DNA from: Shimia abyssi
GTDB lineage: Bacteria; Pseudomonadota; Alphaproteobacteria; Rhodobacterales; Rhodobacteraceae
Direction of reading: 5' to 3'
Assembly: GCF_003014475.1 (NCBI RefSeq)
Contig: NZ_PYGJ01000020.1
Location: 1 to 64,000 of the forward strand
Length of the DNA stretch: 64,000 nt
The translations under genes and the position numbers were made by a program. Under the pieces are notes generated by a model, which saw only the letters and a program-made list of their open reading frames with translations, searched no databases and was not told where the DNA came from. Below, in pieces: positions 9,791 through 18,679 of the stretch (position 1 is its first letter; the number at the start of each line of letters is the position of its first letter).

Positions 9791-11653
9791 TTGGAAAAAG
9801 AGCACCACACACGCAAGCTCACCACAATCCTGTCAGCCGATGTTGTGAGCTATTCAAGCCTGATGAGTCGCGATGAAGGCGGCACGCTTGCGGCGCTGCA
9901 AACACTCCGACGTACCGAGATTGACCCCCGCATCGCACAGCACAACGGTCGCACCGTCAAGCTGATGGGAGACGGAAGCTTAGTTGAGTTTGCGAGCGTC
10001 GTTGATGCGGTTCTGTTTGCTGTCGATGTACAGCACGCTATTGCAAAGTCCCAAAGCACCTTACCCGATGATCAACGCATCCGGTTCCGCATTGGAATCA
10101 ATGTCGGTGACATCATCGTGGACGACGAAGACATATATGGTGACGGTGTGAATGTCGCTGCTCGTATAGAAGGGCTGGCTGAGCCTGATGGCATATGCAT
10201 ATCCCGCACCGTCTTTGATCAGGTGAACGACAAGCTCGATCTCACCTTTGCAAGCATGGGGCCGCAAAACCTCAAGAATTTGTCAGCTCCGGTAGAGGTC
10301 TACAAGATTGAAATCGACGCGCGTTCGCAAGCACTTACCACAAAAACGCCACCTCAGATTGTAAACTCGCAACACAAGGCACCGCGCAATAAGGCAAGGC
10401 GTTGGATGCTGGCCGCGGCGATTGTGGTGATTGCCCTCTTGAGTACGATGTATGTCTTGCGACCAGCGACATCAGAACCGCCTGTGATTGCGGTACTTCC
10501 TTTTGAAGACTTCAGTAGCGCCGAATACAAAGGTTCGCTAAGTGACGCCGTGAGCGGTGGGATCATCACATCTTTGGCCCGCTTTCCGCAAATGAAAGTG
10601 ATTTCGCGGCGATCCAGCTTCAAATTCCGGGATTCCGACCTGCGCACCTCTGAAATAGCCGATCAACTGGGGGCTGATTTCATTCTTGAAGGAACCCAAC
10701 AATATGATGGGAACAGACTACAGGTCACAGCGCAATTGATTGAAGGGGCGACAGAGTTGCACGTCTGGGCCGACGAAGTGGACGTCCCTTTGGAAGACTT
10801 GCTCAAAACGAATAACGCAATCAGCCAAAATGTTGCCGGATCCGTTGGGAACACGGTCATCGAGACCGAGGTGGCGCGCATGACAAAAGACGATGTGAGC
10901 GCATTGATGATTGCGAATGCCGCACAAAGCCGGATCATGCGCGATTTTAGCCGCGAAAGCCTGTTGAAGAACATCGAAGAACAGGAACGCTCTCTGAGAG
11001 ATTACCCGGAGTCTGCCTGGGGGCATCTTGGGCAGGCCCTATCGCTGCGGATCGGCTTGCGGTACGGCTGGATCGAAGGCGATGAACAGGAAATACGTAA
11101 ACGGATGTTTGATCTGGCGCGCCGCGGCGTGGAACTGGATCCAAATAACTTTATGGCTTTTCAGGCGTTGGGGCGGGCCTTGACGATGAACGACAATCCC
11201 AAAGCCGCCGCAAACGCTTTCCGCCGCGCGATCGAATTGAATCCGTCATCTTCATTTGCCCGAACGTCGTTGGCGCAAACACTCGGATATATAGGTGAAA
11301 CGGATGAGGCTTTGGAGGTCATCGCTGAAGCTGAACTTGTGGACCCGTTCTATGGGCATGACATTCTCTGGGAGAAGGCCCGTATTCAATGGCAAATGGG
11401 GGAGTGTGACGAGGCACTGGAAACGTTTCAATTGTCGCCGTCAATGCCGAACGCCGCCAACAAAATGTTGGCCGCAATTCATCACTGCCTGGGCAATGCA
11501 GACAAGGCGGAACAGGCAATGGCTACCTATGTCGCTGAAAATCCAAATTGGACAGTGTCCCGAGAACGCAGCGTAAACGCAGGCTTGTGGATCGCCACAG
11601 GCGTTCTCGACCGATGGCTCGAAGCTATGGAAGCATCTGGCATGCCGGTGTAG
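9791..11653 (+). CDS. Class III adenylate/guanylate cyclase with FlgO-like domain and TPR repeats
   Basis: A 620-residue protein. Residues about 8-175 form a class III cyclase catalytic domain with the two metal-binding aspartates in place (LSADVVSYSSLM and KLMGDGSLVEF) and YGDGVNVAARIEGLAEP. A transmembrane segment (MLAAAIVVIALLSTMYVL, about residue 205) is followed by a FlgO/TolB-N-like domain (IAVLPFEDFSSAEYKGSLSDAVSGGI). TPR-like helical repeats run from about residue 430 to the end. It probably makes cAMP in response to an extracytoplasmic or protein-protein signal. The TTG at 9791 has GGAG 9 nt upstream; a TTG at 9671 would add a non-homologous leader. Codon use looks more AT-rich than in the flanking genes, so it may be acquired. 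Confidence 0.85.
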   Translation: MEKEHHTRKLTTILSADVVSYSSLMSRDEGGTLAALQTLRRTEIDPRIAQHNGRTVKLMGDGSLVEFASVVDAVLFAVDVQHAIAKSQSTLPDDQRIRFRIGINVGDIIVDDEDIYGDGVNVAARIEGLAEPDGICISRTVFDQVNDKLDLTFASMGPQNLKNLSAPVEVYKIEIDARSQALTTKTPPQIVNSQHKAPRNKARRWMLAAAIVVIALLSTMYVLRPATSEPPVIAVLPFEDFSSAEYKGSLSDAVSGGIITSLARFPQMKVISRRSSFKFRDSDLRTSEIADQLGADFILEGTQQYDGNRLQVTAQLIEGATELHVWADEVDVPLEDLLKTNNAISQNVAGSVGNTVIETEVARMTKDDVSALMIANAAQSRIMRDFSRESLLKNIEEQERSLRDYPESAWGHLGQALSLRIGLRYGWIEGDEQEIRKRMFDLARRGVELDPNNFMAFQALGRALTMNDNPKAAANAFRRAIELNPSSSFARTSLAQTLGYIGETDEALEVIAEAELVDPFYGHDILWEKARIQWQMGECDEALETFQLSPSMPNAANKMLAAIHHCLGNADKAEQAMATYVAENPNWTVSRERSVNAGLWIATGVLDRWLEAMEASGMPV

Positions 11654-11740
11654 ACTTGCCAACCCGCAACGGCCGCTTCGCCCCACGAACCCGACCTCTG
11701 TAACTCACCTTCAGGCTACTTTCAGTCCAAATTGACAGCG

Positions 11741-12996
11741 TCACATATTTTGCCGCCGCCCTCTAACGACCGCCCGCATCTGCGCGATAACGGCCTGTGC
11801 GCGCTCAGTCTGGCCTTTGTGCAACATCCGTTCGACCAGTGCATTGCCGCTGGCACCTGTTCGGCGTCAAACAAACCCAACTCTGACCGGTCACTCCGGT
11901 CAATCAACACATAGCCCAACCGCGTATCCGTCGCGCCCAATTGGTACTTATACTCAGAATTACCATAACCCATATCATAGGTTTCAAACCCGTTTGCGAT
12001 GGCATATTCCATCGCCGTCAGATGCAGCACCATACCCGGACTAAATCGCTTCTCGTCCGCCACACGCCCCTCCAAAAGCGAGATCATTGTGCGTGACGCC
12101 TCATCCGCCACATGAGCGGTTGCGCACACCATGCGCGCGCCATCGAATGCCGCCAGAAGGAGCAGCGCACCTATCGCCTCGGCCCGTTTCAGAAACGCAT
12201 CATAGCGGCGCACCAACTCGGTCAATTGCGACGCGGTTTTTGCAGTCGCCCATTTCTCCGCATACAGTCCCAGCATCTTTTTGCGCACCATCACCCGCTC
12301 TCGCGCTTCGGTGATTACCCGCGTTTCAATGCCCGCCGCCTTCGCCGCACGCATATCCCGCCGCAATCCTTTGCGCGTGCTGCGGCCCAGCCCGGCAATA
12401 TAGGTCTCGACATCATCCAATACTGGCATCGTCAACGCCAACAACTGATCAACAGTGCGATCATTCACTCGGTACTACGGCCACGTCACTTGGTACTCTG
12501 GTGCCTCAAAGGAATTCGCAAAACGCTGCAATCGCTCTGGCACCGCGTCATGGCGTAGCGATAAATGTGACCAGCCTACGCCACTCAGGTACCGCGCAAA
12601 ATCCGCCAATGCGACGGCTTCAACCTCAAGTGCACAGATAAACCCGCCCCGGTCTGACATACCCTGACGCCCCGCCGAGGTCAGCTCGCTGACCAGTTGA
12701 CCGCGCGAACTGCTCCAACGCAATGTTTTGGCCAATGGCAAAACTGCGTCAAAACCTGCCGCACCTATCCGGCGCCACCCCAACACAACCCAATCCTGCG
12801 CACTCTCGCGCAGAACCGCTTCAAGCCACGGCCATGAAAGAAAAAATCCGGCCTCTGGATCACCCGCATGGGCCGCTTCAAATGCAGGCCGATGTCCCAT
12901 CAATCCCGCAAAATCCGTGATCGCAACCACCTCTCCCGGTGTTGCAACTTCCTCGTTATGCCCCAACGGGGGCGCAATCGTACTACCGTCCATCAT
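11741..12996 (-). pseudogene. GNAT (CelD/BcsL-like) acetyltransferase, broken by an amber stop and a frameshift
   Basis: The N-terminal half (12475-12996) reads a typical CelD/BcsL-type start (FFLSWPWLEAVLRE...WVVLGWRR). It ends at an in-frame TAG (12475-12477) after EYQVTWP. The same frame then continues YRVNDRTVDQLL and the conserved GLGRSTRKGLRRDMRAA, so this is one gene with a nonsense codon. A second lesion sits near 11855. The current frame there becomes a Cys/Arg-rich tail ending at 11722. The alternative frame gives a natural end (ASGNALVERMLHKGQTERAQ...VRGRRQNM, stop at 11741), consistent with a one-base deletion. The intact length would be about 418 residues. A GTG at 12468 could reinitiate a C-terminal fragment. 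Sequencing error cannot be excluded. Confidence 0.8.
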
Positions 12997-13079
12997 TGCC
13001 TTGTCCCAGTGTTCTGGCCTTGGTCAAACATGTGTCGACCAAAACCCTACACCAGGATTAGGGCATCAGTTTGGCGATT

Positions 13080-14555
13080 TTACAGCCCGTATAGCGCGCC
13101 AAACTTGGTCTCAAGATAGGTCAACAATGGCTCGGACGTCGGCTCAATGCCACTCGCATGGCGAATGGTGTCCAGCGGCGTGCGCAGGCCGCCATGGCGC
13201 TGCAAATTCTCACGCAACCACGCGGTTGCTACCGATGTATCACCTGCGGCCAATTGCGCATCCAGATCCGGTACCGCGCGGCGCAGGCTCTCGTTCAGGC
13301 ACCCTGCGTAAACATTTCCCAACGAATAGGTTGGGAAATACCCAAACAGGCCCAACGACCAATGCACATCCTGCAAACACCCGTTGCTGGGTTTATCTAC
13401 CGCATAGCCAAAATCAGCCTCAAACCGATCATTCCATGCCGCTTCCAGATCGCCTACCGCCAGATCTCCCGCCATCAGCGCACGCTCAAGATCAAAGCGC
13501 AGCATGATGTGCAGGTTATACTGCACCTCATCCGCCTCTGTTCGGATGTAACCCTGATGTACGCCGTTTACCGTTTTGTAAAACGCGTCCGCGTCGGCCA
13601 CACCAAAATCACCAAACACGTCTTTCATCTGACCAAACAACCAACCGGTAAAGGCCTCGCTGCGGCCAATCTGGTTCTCATAAATCCGGCTCTGGCTCTC
13701 ATGCACGCCCATTGACACACCCTGCCCCAGCGGTGTCAGCAGATAGTCACGATCAATCCCCTGCTCATAAGCCGCATGACCGACTTCGTGGATGGTCGAA
13801 TAGAAACAGTTGAACGGATCATGCTCGGCCGTGCGTGTGGTAATGCGCACGTCCAGCCCCGAACCGGACGAAAACGGGTGCACCGCCTTGTCAACGCGGC
13901 CATGTTTACTGTCATAGCCAAATGCCCGCGCCAATTCGCGGGTCAGCTTCATCTGTGCGCCTTCGGGAAACGTGCCCGTCAACGCAACCGGCGCCTCAGC
14001 CGCCAGCGCTCCGGAACGCAGCGCCACCAGCCGCGGGCGCATCGCGTCAAACATCGCACCCAACTCAGCGGCAGTCATTTCCGGCTCATAATCGTCGATC
14101 ATCGCGTCATAGACATCGCCGCCTTCAGCCAGCGCCTGTCCCTCTTGCCGCTTGAGCGCAACAACCTCTTCCAGCACCGGCACAAACGCCGCCACATCCT
14201 CATCGGCCCGCGCCTGTGCCCACAATCCTTGCGACCGGCTTGTCACCTTGGCAATCTCGGCGGCCAGATCGGCGGGTACTTTCATCGTGCGGGCATAGGA
14301 TTTGCGGACATGGCGCATCTGCGCCTGCCCAACATCGTCGAGACTCGCGTCCTCAATCTCGTCAAGCCACGCACCCACCCGCACATCCACACGGCGCGCG
14401 TGCAGAACCTCTTCCATCGCCGCCATTTCTTCGGCGCGCTGCTCGGCGGCACCGCGCGGCATCATGGTCTCCTGATCCCAGCCCAAGCGCCCCGCCACCT
14501 GGCCAAGCGCCGTAGTGGTTTTGGTAAAGGCCATCAGATCATCATAAGCACTCAT
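13080..14555 (-). CDS. M32-family metallocarboxypeptidase (carboxypeptidase Taq type)
   Basis: A cytoplasmic zinc carboxypeptidase removing C-terminal residues from peptides. The 491-residue protein has the expected length. The HExxH zinc motif is STIHEVGHAAYEQG around residue 260, with the downstream ESQSRIYENQIGRS supplying the third ligand. It also has the family's late GYIRTEADEVQYNLHIMLRFDLE and SLGNVYAG motifs. It starts 6 nt after the stop of ctaA, so the two may be cotranscribed, though no functional link is obvious. Confidence 0.93.
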   Translation of the reverse strand: MSAYDDLMAFTKTTTALGQVAGRLGWDQETMMPRGAAEQRAEEMAAMEEVLHARRVDVRVGAWLDEIEDASLDDVGQAQMRHVRKSYARTMKVPADLAAEIAKVTSRSQGLWAQARADEDVAAFVPVLEEVVALKRQEGQALAEGGDVYDAMIDDYEPEMTAAELGAMFDAMRPRLVALRSGALAAEAPVALTGTFPEGAQMKLTRELARAFGYDSKHGRVDKAVHPFSSGSGLDVRITTRTAEHDPFNCFYSTIHEVGHAAYEQGIDRDYLLTPLGQGVSMGVHESQSRIYENQIGRSEAFTGWLFGQMKDVFGDFGVADADAFYKTVNGVHQGYIRTEADEVQYNLHIMLRFDLERALMAGDLAVGDLEAAWNDRFEADFGYAVDKPSNGCLQDVHWSLGLFGYFPTYSLGNVYAGCLNESLRRAVPDLDAQLAAGDTSVATAWLRENLQRHGGLRTPLDTIRHASGIEPTSEPLLTYLETKFGALYGL

Positions 14556-14561
14556 GTCGGC

Positions 14562-15698
14562 TCATCCTTCCCGGATCGAAGTTACAATTGGATAATGCGA
14601 CAGATATCGTGCCCGCAGGATTAGAACCCAGACCAGAATGGCCAGCCCCTGATGCACAATGGCAATCTCAACCGGCGCGGCATACAGCACCGTCGCAATC
14701 CCCACGACCAGCTGCAAAACAACCGCCGCCATCACCGCATTAAACGCAAACCGGGTCTGTCCATTGGCCGACCCCTGCCCGCGTCGCCAGACAACAATGG
14801 CAAAAATCATAAACAAATAGCCCCACACACGGTGCAAAAACTGAATTGGGCCGGGGTCAAGATACCACGCGCCAAAGGTCTGAATACGCGGCGGGAAAAC
14901 TTGCCCACCCATCAGTGGCCAGTCGGTATAAAACCGCCCCGCATCAATCCCGGCAACCATCGCGCCCAACAGGATCTGCACAAAAACCATATGCAACAGC
15001 CCCGTAGACATCGAGAACAGCTTGTCTTCCTTGCCGCGCCGCGCCTGCATCAGATCCCGCTCGGACCGCCCCAGCAACAGCACATACCAAGCAATGAACC
15101 CCAGGATAATGAACGCCAGCCCCAGATGGGTGGCCAACCGGTAACTCGCAACCGATGTCATGCCCTGACCAGACGTCACACCAGAGGCCACCATCCACCA
15201 GCCCACAGCACCCTGTAGACCGCCAAGCGCACCAATCAGCACCAACCGCCCGGTCCAGCCTGTCGGGATCTGTTTTGTCACCAGGAACCCAAGGAAACCA
15301 ACCGCCCAGACAAGGCCAATAACGCGCCCGATCTGGCGATGGCCCCATTCCCACCAATAGATGTATTTGAAATCCGCCAGCGTCATCCACTGGTTATCGA
15401 TCGCCCATTGGTCAATCTGCTTGTACTTATCAAATTCCGCCTGCCAGTCGACCTCGCTCATCGGCGGAATAGCCCCGGTCACTGGGCGCCACTCGGTGAT
15501 GCTCAGCCCGCTATCGGTCAGCCGGGTTAAACCGCCAACAATGATCATCACACAGACCATCACAAACAGCACAATCAACCACACACGAATGCCGCGCCGC
15601 GCGCCCTTGGCGCCCTGATCAATCATACCCGTGGCTTTGGGCGTGTCGATCGGACCAGCCTCACCAACCTCTTCGAAAATACTGCGTTTCTGGCTCAT
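14562..15698 (-). CDS. ctaA: Heme A synthase (COX15/CtaA type 2)
   Basis: Oxidises the heme O methyl group to give heme A for cytochrome aa3 oxidase, in the inner membrane. The 378-residue protein has about eight transmembrane segments and the conserved histidine regions: GLTRLTDSGLSITEWRPVTGAIPP, WWEWGHRQIGRVIGL, ATHLGLAF, FLHRVWGYLF and AIVHQGLAIL. Length and motifs fit the alphaproteobacterial/mitochondrial COX15 type. The ATG at 15696-15698 has AGGAG upstream; an earlier in-frame start would add eight residues. Other oxidase-assembly genes are not in the window. Confidence 0.94.
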   Translation of the reverse strand: MSQKRSIFEEVGEAGPIDTPKATGMIDQGAKGARRGIRVWLIVLFVMVCVMIIVGGLTRLTDSGLSITEWRPVTGAIPPMSEVDWQAEFDKYKQIDQWAIDNQWMTLADFKYIYWWEWGHRQIGRVIGLVWAVGFLGFLVTKQIPTGWTGRLVLIGALGGLQGAVGWWMVASGVTSGQGMTSVASYRLATHLGLAFIILGFIAWYVLLLGRSERDLMQARRGKEDKLFSMSTGLLHMVFVQILLGAMVAGIDAGRFYTDWPLMGGQVFPPRIQTFGAWYLDPGPIQFLHRVWGYLFMIFAIVVWRRGQGSANGQTRFAFNAVMAAVVLQLVVGIATVLYAAPVEIAIVHQGLAILVWVLILRARYLSHYPIVTSIREG

Positions 15699-15769
15699 GA
15701 GACTCACTCCTGATCGCTGCAAGCGACATTAGGCACGACCTCTCGCGCCTTCAACCAACTAGGTGGCGG

Positions 15770-16516
15770 TTATTCGCCGCGCTCCTTCCAGCGCACCATT
15801 TGTCGCAGCACGCCGTGCAACATCTGCACATCCGCGCGCGTTAACGGCATCCGGCTCCACATATTGCGCAGATTGGTCTTCATCCCTTCGGCCTTGGGGG
15901 CGGGAAAAAAGAACCCGGCCTGATCCAGCCGTTCTTCATAGTGGCGCTGCAATGCGTCAATCTCTGCGTTGTTGGCCCAATCCGTCTTGGCCATATCGAC
16001 CCGCTCCGCCACAACCGTCTCACTGGCGCGCCGCCACTCATAGGCGGTCAGCAACACACATTGCCCAAGGTTCAGTGACGCATATTCCGGATTGACTGGT
16101 ACATTGATGATCGCATTGGCCTTTGCAATATCGTCATTCTCCAGCCCCGCGCGTTCGGGTCCAAACAACACCGCCACCTTTTCGCCCGCTGCAATCTTCT
16201 CCTGCGCCATCTGCATCGCACGTTCCGGAGTCACCACAGGTTTGGTCAACCCGCGCGCCCTTGCCGTGGTGGCAAATACATAATGACAATCCGCGATCGC
16301 ATCCGACGTGCCGTCATACAACACCGCCTCATCCAAAAGCCGCCCCGCGCCACTCGCCATCGCCACCGCGCGCTCACTTGGCCAACCATCACGCGGGTTG
16401 ACAACCCGCATCCGGTCCAGCCCGAAATTCCACATCGCACGTGCCGCCGCCCCGATATTCTCACCCATCTGTGGGCGCACCAGAACAAAAGCAGGCTGCG
16501 GGGTCTCGCTCGGCAT
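15770..16516 (-). CDS. TrmJ-like tRNA/rRNA 2'-O-methyltransferase (SpoU/TrmH superfamily)
   Basis: A 248-residue SPOUT methyltransferase. It has the N-terminal FVLVRPQMGENIGAAARAMWNFG motif and the C-terminal SAM-binding knot motifs (AVLFGPERAGLENDDIAKA and VPVNPEYASLNLGQCVLLTAYEW). This layout matches TrmJ, which methylates the ribose at position 32 of tRNAs, although relatives acting on other RNAs look alike. Three consecutive ATGs occur. The last (16516) has GGAG at a 6-nt spacing and is preferred. Two imperfect extragenic repeats lie just upstream. Confidence 0.88.
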   Translation of the reverse strand: MPSETPQPAFVLVRPQMGENIGAAARAMWNFGLDRMRVVNPRDGWPSERAVAMASGAGRLLDEAVLYDGTSDAIADCHYVFATTARARGLTKPVVTPERAMQMAQEKIAAGEKVAVLFGPERAGLENDDIAKANAIINVPVNPEYASLNLGQCVLLTAYEWRRASETVVAERVDMAKTDWANNAEIDALQRHYEERLDQAGFFFPAPKAEGMKTNLRNMWSRMPLTRADVQMLHGVLRQMVRWKERGE

Positions 16517-16583
16517 CATCATCTCCACTCGAAAATCAAGCCGCTGATAGCGCCGCACCCCCTCCCACACAACCCATGCCGCT

Positions 16584-16696
16584 TCCTTTCGCTCCAAATA
16601 TCCCCGCCGGAAGCTTAAAATCTCTTCCAAGCTCTCCCCACAATCTCCGTCCTTTCACTTCAAATATCCCCACCGGCGCCCTAAAATCCTCCCAAC
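16584..16696. repeat. Two-copy imperfect extragenic repeat (period 66 bp)
   Basis: TCCTTTC(G/A)CT(C/T)CAAATATCCCC(G/A)CCGG...TAAAATC occurs at 16584-16630 and again at 16650-16696, with roughly ten differences over about 46 bp. The AAATATCCCC core (GGGGATATTT on the other strand) also resembles the GAGATATTTTAGG sequence at 24855-24868. It lies between the divergent TrmJ-like and TfoX-like genes and overlaps no gene. Confidence 0.6.
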
Positions 16697-16716
16697 CCAT
16701 CCAAAAGGAGCCCCCA

Positions 16717-17055
16717 ATGGCCTATGACGAAGGGCACGCAACCCTCATGCGCGACGACCTTGTAGACCTCGCAGATCAGCACATCGTCACTGAAAAAAAG
16801 ATGTTCGGCGGCCTCTGCTTCATGCTCAACGGCAATATGCTGTGCGGCGTTTCAAAACAGGGGGGCATGTTCCGCGTCGGCAAGAACAATGAAGCCGCCG
16901 CACTTGCCATCCCAGGCGTTGACCCACTCTCCTTCACCGGGCGCAAAATGGGCGGGCTGGTGGATGTGAATGACGACCTTATGGGCGACGATACCCGCCG
17001 CGCCGCCGTCATGGCCCTTGCGCTCGAATTTGTGGCTGCACTACCTGCTAAGTAG
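16717..17055 (+). CDS. TfoX/Sxy N-terminal domain protein
   Basis: A 112-residue protein matching the TfoX N-terminal domain (KKMFGGLCFMLNGNMLCGV, FRVGK, MGGLVDVNDDLMGDDTRRAAVMALALEFVAALP). TfoX/Sxy regulates competence genes in gammaproteobacteria. In alphaproteobacteria the stand-alone N-terminal domain is common and its role is not established. The ATG at 16717 has an AAAAGGAG ribosome-binding site 7 nt upstream. It lies 54 bp before the ThiE-like gene in the same direction. Confidence 0.85.
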   Translation: MAYDEGHATLMRDDLVDLADQHIVTEKKMFGGLCFMLNGNMLCGVSKQGGMFRVGKNNEAAALAIPGVDPLSFTGRKMGGLVDVNDDLMGDDTRRAAVMALALEFVAALPAK

Positions 17056-17109
17056 CCAAGCCCGCAAATCCACGCTATAGCGGCGCAACAGACCACAAGG
17101 AGCCTGACA

Positions 17110-17730
17110 ATGGCCAATCCCGAGCAGCCCCAGATCTACCTCATCTCCCCACCCGAGATCGAATTGTCCCGCTTCCCCGATCAACTCGCCCGCGTGCTCG
17201 ATGCGGCCGAGATCGCCTGCGTCCGCCTCGCGCTGGCTACCCGTGACGAAGACCGCCTGTCGCGCGCCGCCGACGCCGTGCGCGAAGTGGCCCATGCCCG
17301 TGATGTCGCCATTGTCATCTCTGAACATGTGCTCCTGGCCGAACGGCTGGGCCTTGACGGCGTGCACCTCACAGATGGCGCGCGTTCGGTGCGCAACACC
17401 CGCAAAGACCTTGGCAAAGACGCCATTGTCGGCGCGTTTTGTGGCGCCTCCAGTCACGATGGCATGACCGCAGGCGAATTGGGCTGCGATTACATCAGCT
17501 TCGGCCCCGTCGGCACGACCCCCTTGGGCGATGGCACCTTGGCCGAACATGACCTCTTTCACTGGTGGTCGCAAATGATCGAAGTTCCCGTCGTTGCCGA
17601 AGGCGCGCTTGACACAGACATTATCGCCAAACTCGCGCCCGTGACCGATTTCTTTGGCATTGGCGAAGAAATCTGGCGCGCGGAAGATCCGGTGGCCAAG
17701 CTCACCGAGCTGACGGCGGCGTTCCACTAG
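17110..17730 (+). CDS. Thiamine-phosphate synthase-like protein
   Basis: A 206-residue TIM-barrel protein of the TMP synthase/TenI superfamily. It starts QIYLISPPEIELSRFPDQL and has LGLDGVHLTDGARSVRNTRK, FCGASSHDGMTAGELGCDYISFGPVGTT and VPVVAEGALDTDIIAKLAPVTDFFGIGEEIW. True ThiE uses a pyrophosphate-binding segment near the SHxxxEA motif; here SHDGMTAGELG is looser. ThiE activity is therefore plausible but not proven, and no other thi genes are adjacent. A short hairpin (17737-17752) follows the stop. Confidence 0.75.
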   Translation: MANPEQPQIYLISPPEIELSRFPDQLARVLDAAEIACVRLALATRDEDRLSRAADAVREVAHARDVAIVISEHVLLAERLGLDGVHLTDGARSVRNTRKDLGKDAIVGAFCGASSHDGMTAGELGCDYISFGPVGTTPLGDGTLAEHDLFHWWSQMIEVPVVAEGALDTDIIAKLAPVTDFFGIGEEIWRAEDPVAKLTELTAAFH

Positions 17731-17736
17731 CGAGAA

Positions 17737-17752
17737 AAGCCCGCAAGGGCTT
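17737..17752 (+). terminator. Short hairpin after the ThiE-like gene
   Basis: AAGCCC-GCAA-GGGCTT, a 6-bp stem with a tetraloop, lies 6 bp after the stop codon. There is no U-tract, so it may only stabilise the mRNA end or attenuate read-through into the kinase gene. Confidence 0.35.
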
Positions 17753-17785
17753 GCCGAGCGCCTCCGCCCCGGCCATACCCATACC

Positions 17786-18679
17786 ATGACACAAGAACCC
17801 GATATCCTCTGCATCGGCTCCGTTCTCTGGGACGTGATCGGCCGCTCACCCAGCCACATGCGTCAGGGCTCCGATGTGCCTGGCCGTATCACCCGCCTGC
17901 CCGGCGGCGTTGCGCTCAATATCGCCATGACACTGGTCCGCTTCCGCCTGCGCCCCGCTCTGCTCACCGCCATAGGGCAGGACGAGGAAGGCCACGAACT
18001 GGTGCGTGCCTGTCGCGATCTGGGCCTGATCACCGATCATGTCTACCGCTCGACCGATCTGCCCACCGACACCTATATGGCGGTCGAAGGGGCCAATGGC
18101 GTGATTGCCGCCATTGCCGACGCGCATTCGCTCGAAGCCGCCGGAGGCAAGATCCTGCGCGCCCTGAGCGACGGCACACTTGGCTCCGATCTGCACCCCT
18201 ATGACGGCCTGATCGCCCTTGATGGCAATCTTACCCAGCGCCTGCTGGAACAGATCGCCCGCTCACCCCTCTTTGCCCGTGCCGACCTGCGCGTCGCGCC
18301 CGCCTCTCCGGGCAAAGCCGAGCGCCTCTCGCCTTTCCTCACCCACTCGCGTGCCACGCTCTACGTGAACCTCGAAGAGGCCGGGCTGCTCTGCCAGACC
18401 GAATTTGACAGCTCCGAAGCCGCCGCGCGTGGCCTTCTGGAACGCGGCGCCCTGCGCGCCCTTGTCACCGATGGCGGCAATTCCGCCTCCGACGCCACAC
18501 CAGATGGCATCCTTACACAAACACCGCCCTCGGTCCTTGTCACCCGCGTCACCGGCGCGGGCGATACATTTATGGCCGGCCATATCGCTGCCGAGGCCGC
18601 TGGCGCAGATCGCGATGCCGCCCTGACCCGCGCTCTCAAAGCTGCCGCCACCTACGTTTCCGGAGAACACGCTACATGA
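17786..18679 (+). CDS. PfkB-family carbohydrate kinase, probable pseudouridine kinase
   Basis: A 297-residue ribokinase-fold protein. It has the N-terminal ILCIGSVLWDVIGRS and GGVALNIAMTLVRF motifs and the C-terminal PfkB signature VTRVTGAGDTFMAGHIA with the catalytic aspartate. Its stop overlaps the psuG start as ATGA. That pairing, plus the family, points to phosphorylation of pseudouridine to pseudouridine-5'-phosphate. It probably salvages pseudouridine released from RNA turnover. The substrate assignment is inferred from context. Confidence 0.85.
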   Translation: MTQEPDILCIGSVLWDVIGRSPSHMRQGSDVPGRITRLPGGVALNIAMTLVRFRLRPALLTAIGQDEEGHELVRACRDLGLITDHVYRSTDLPTDTYMAVEGANGVIAAIADAHSLEAAGGKILRALSDGTLGSDLHPYDGLIALDGNLTQRLLEQIARSPLFARADLRVAPASPGKAERLSPFLTHSRATLYVNLEEAGLLCQTEFDSSEAAARGLLERGALRALVTDGGNSASDATPDGILTQTPPSVLVTRVTGAGDTFMAGHIAAEAAGADRDAALTRALKAAATYVSGEHAT

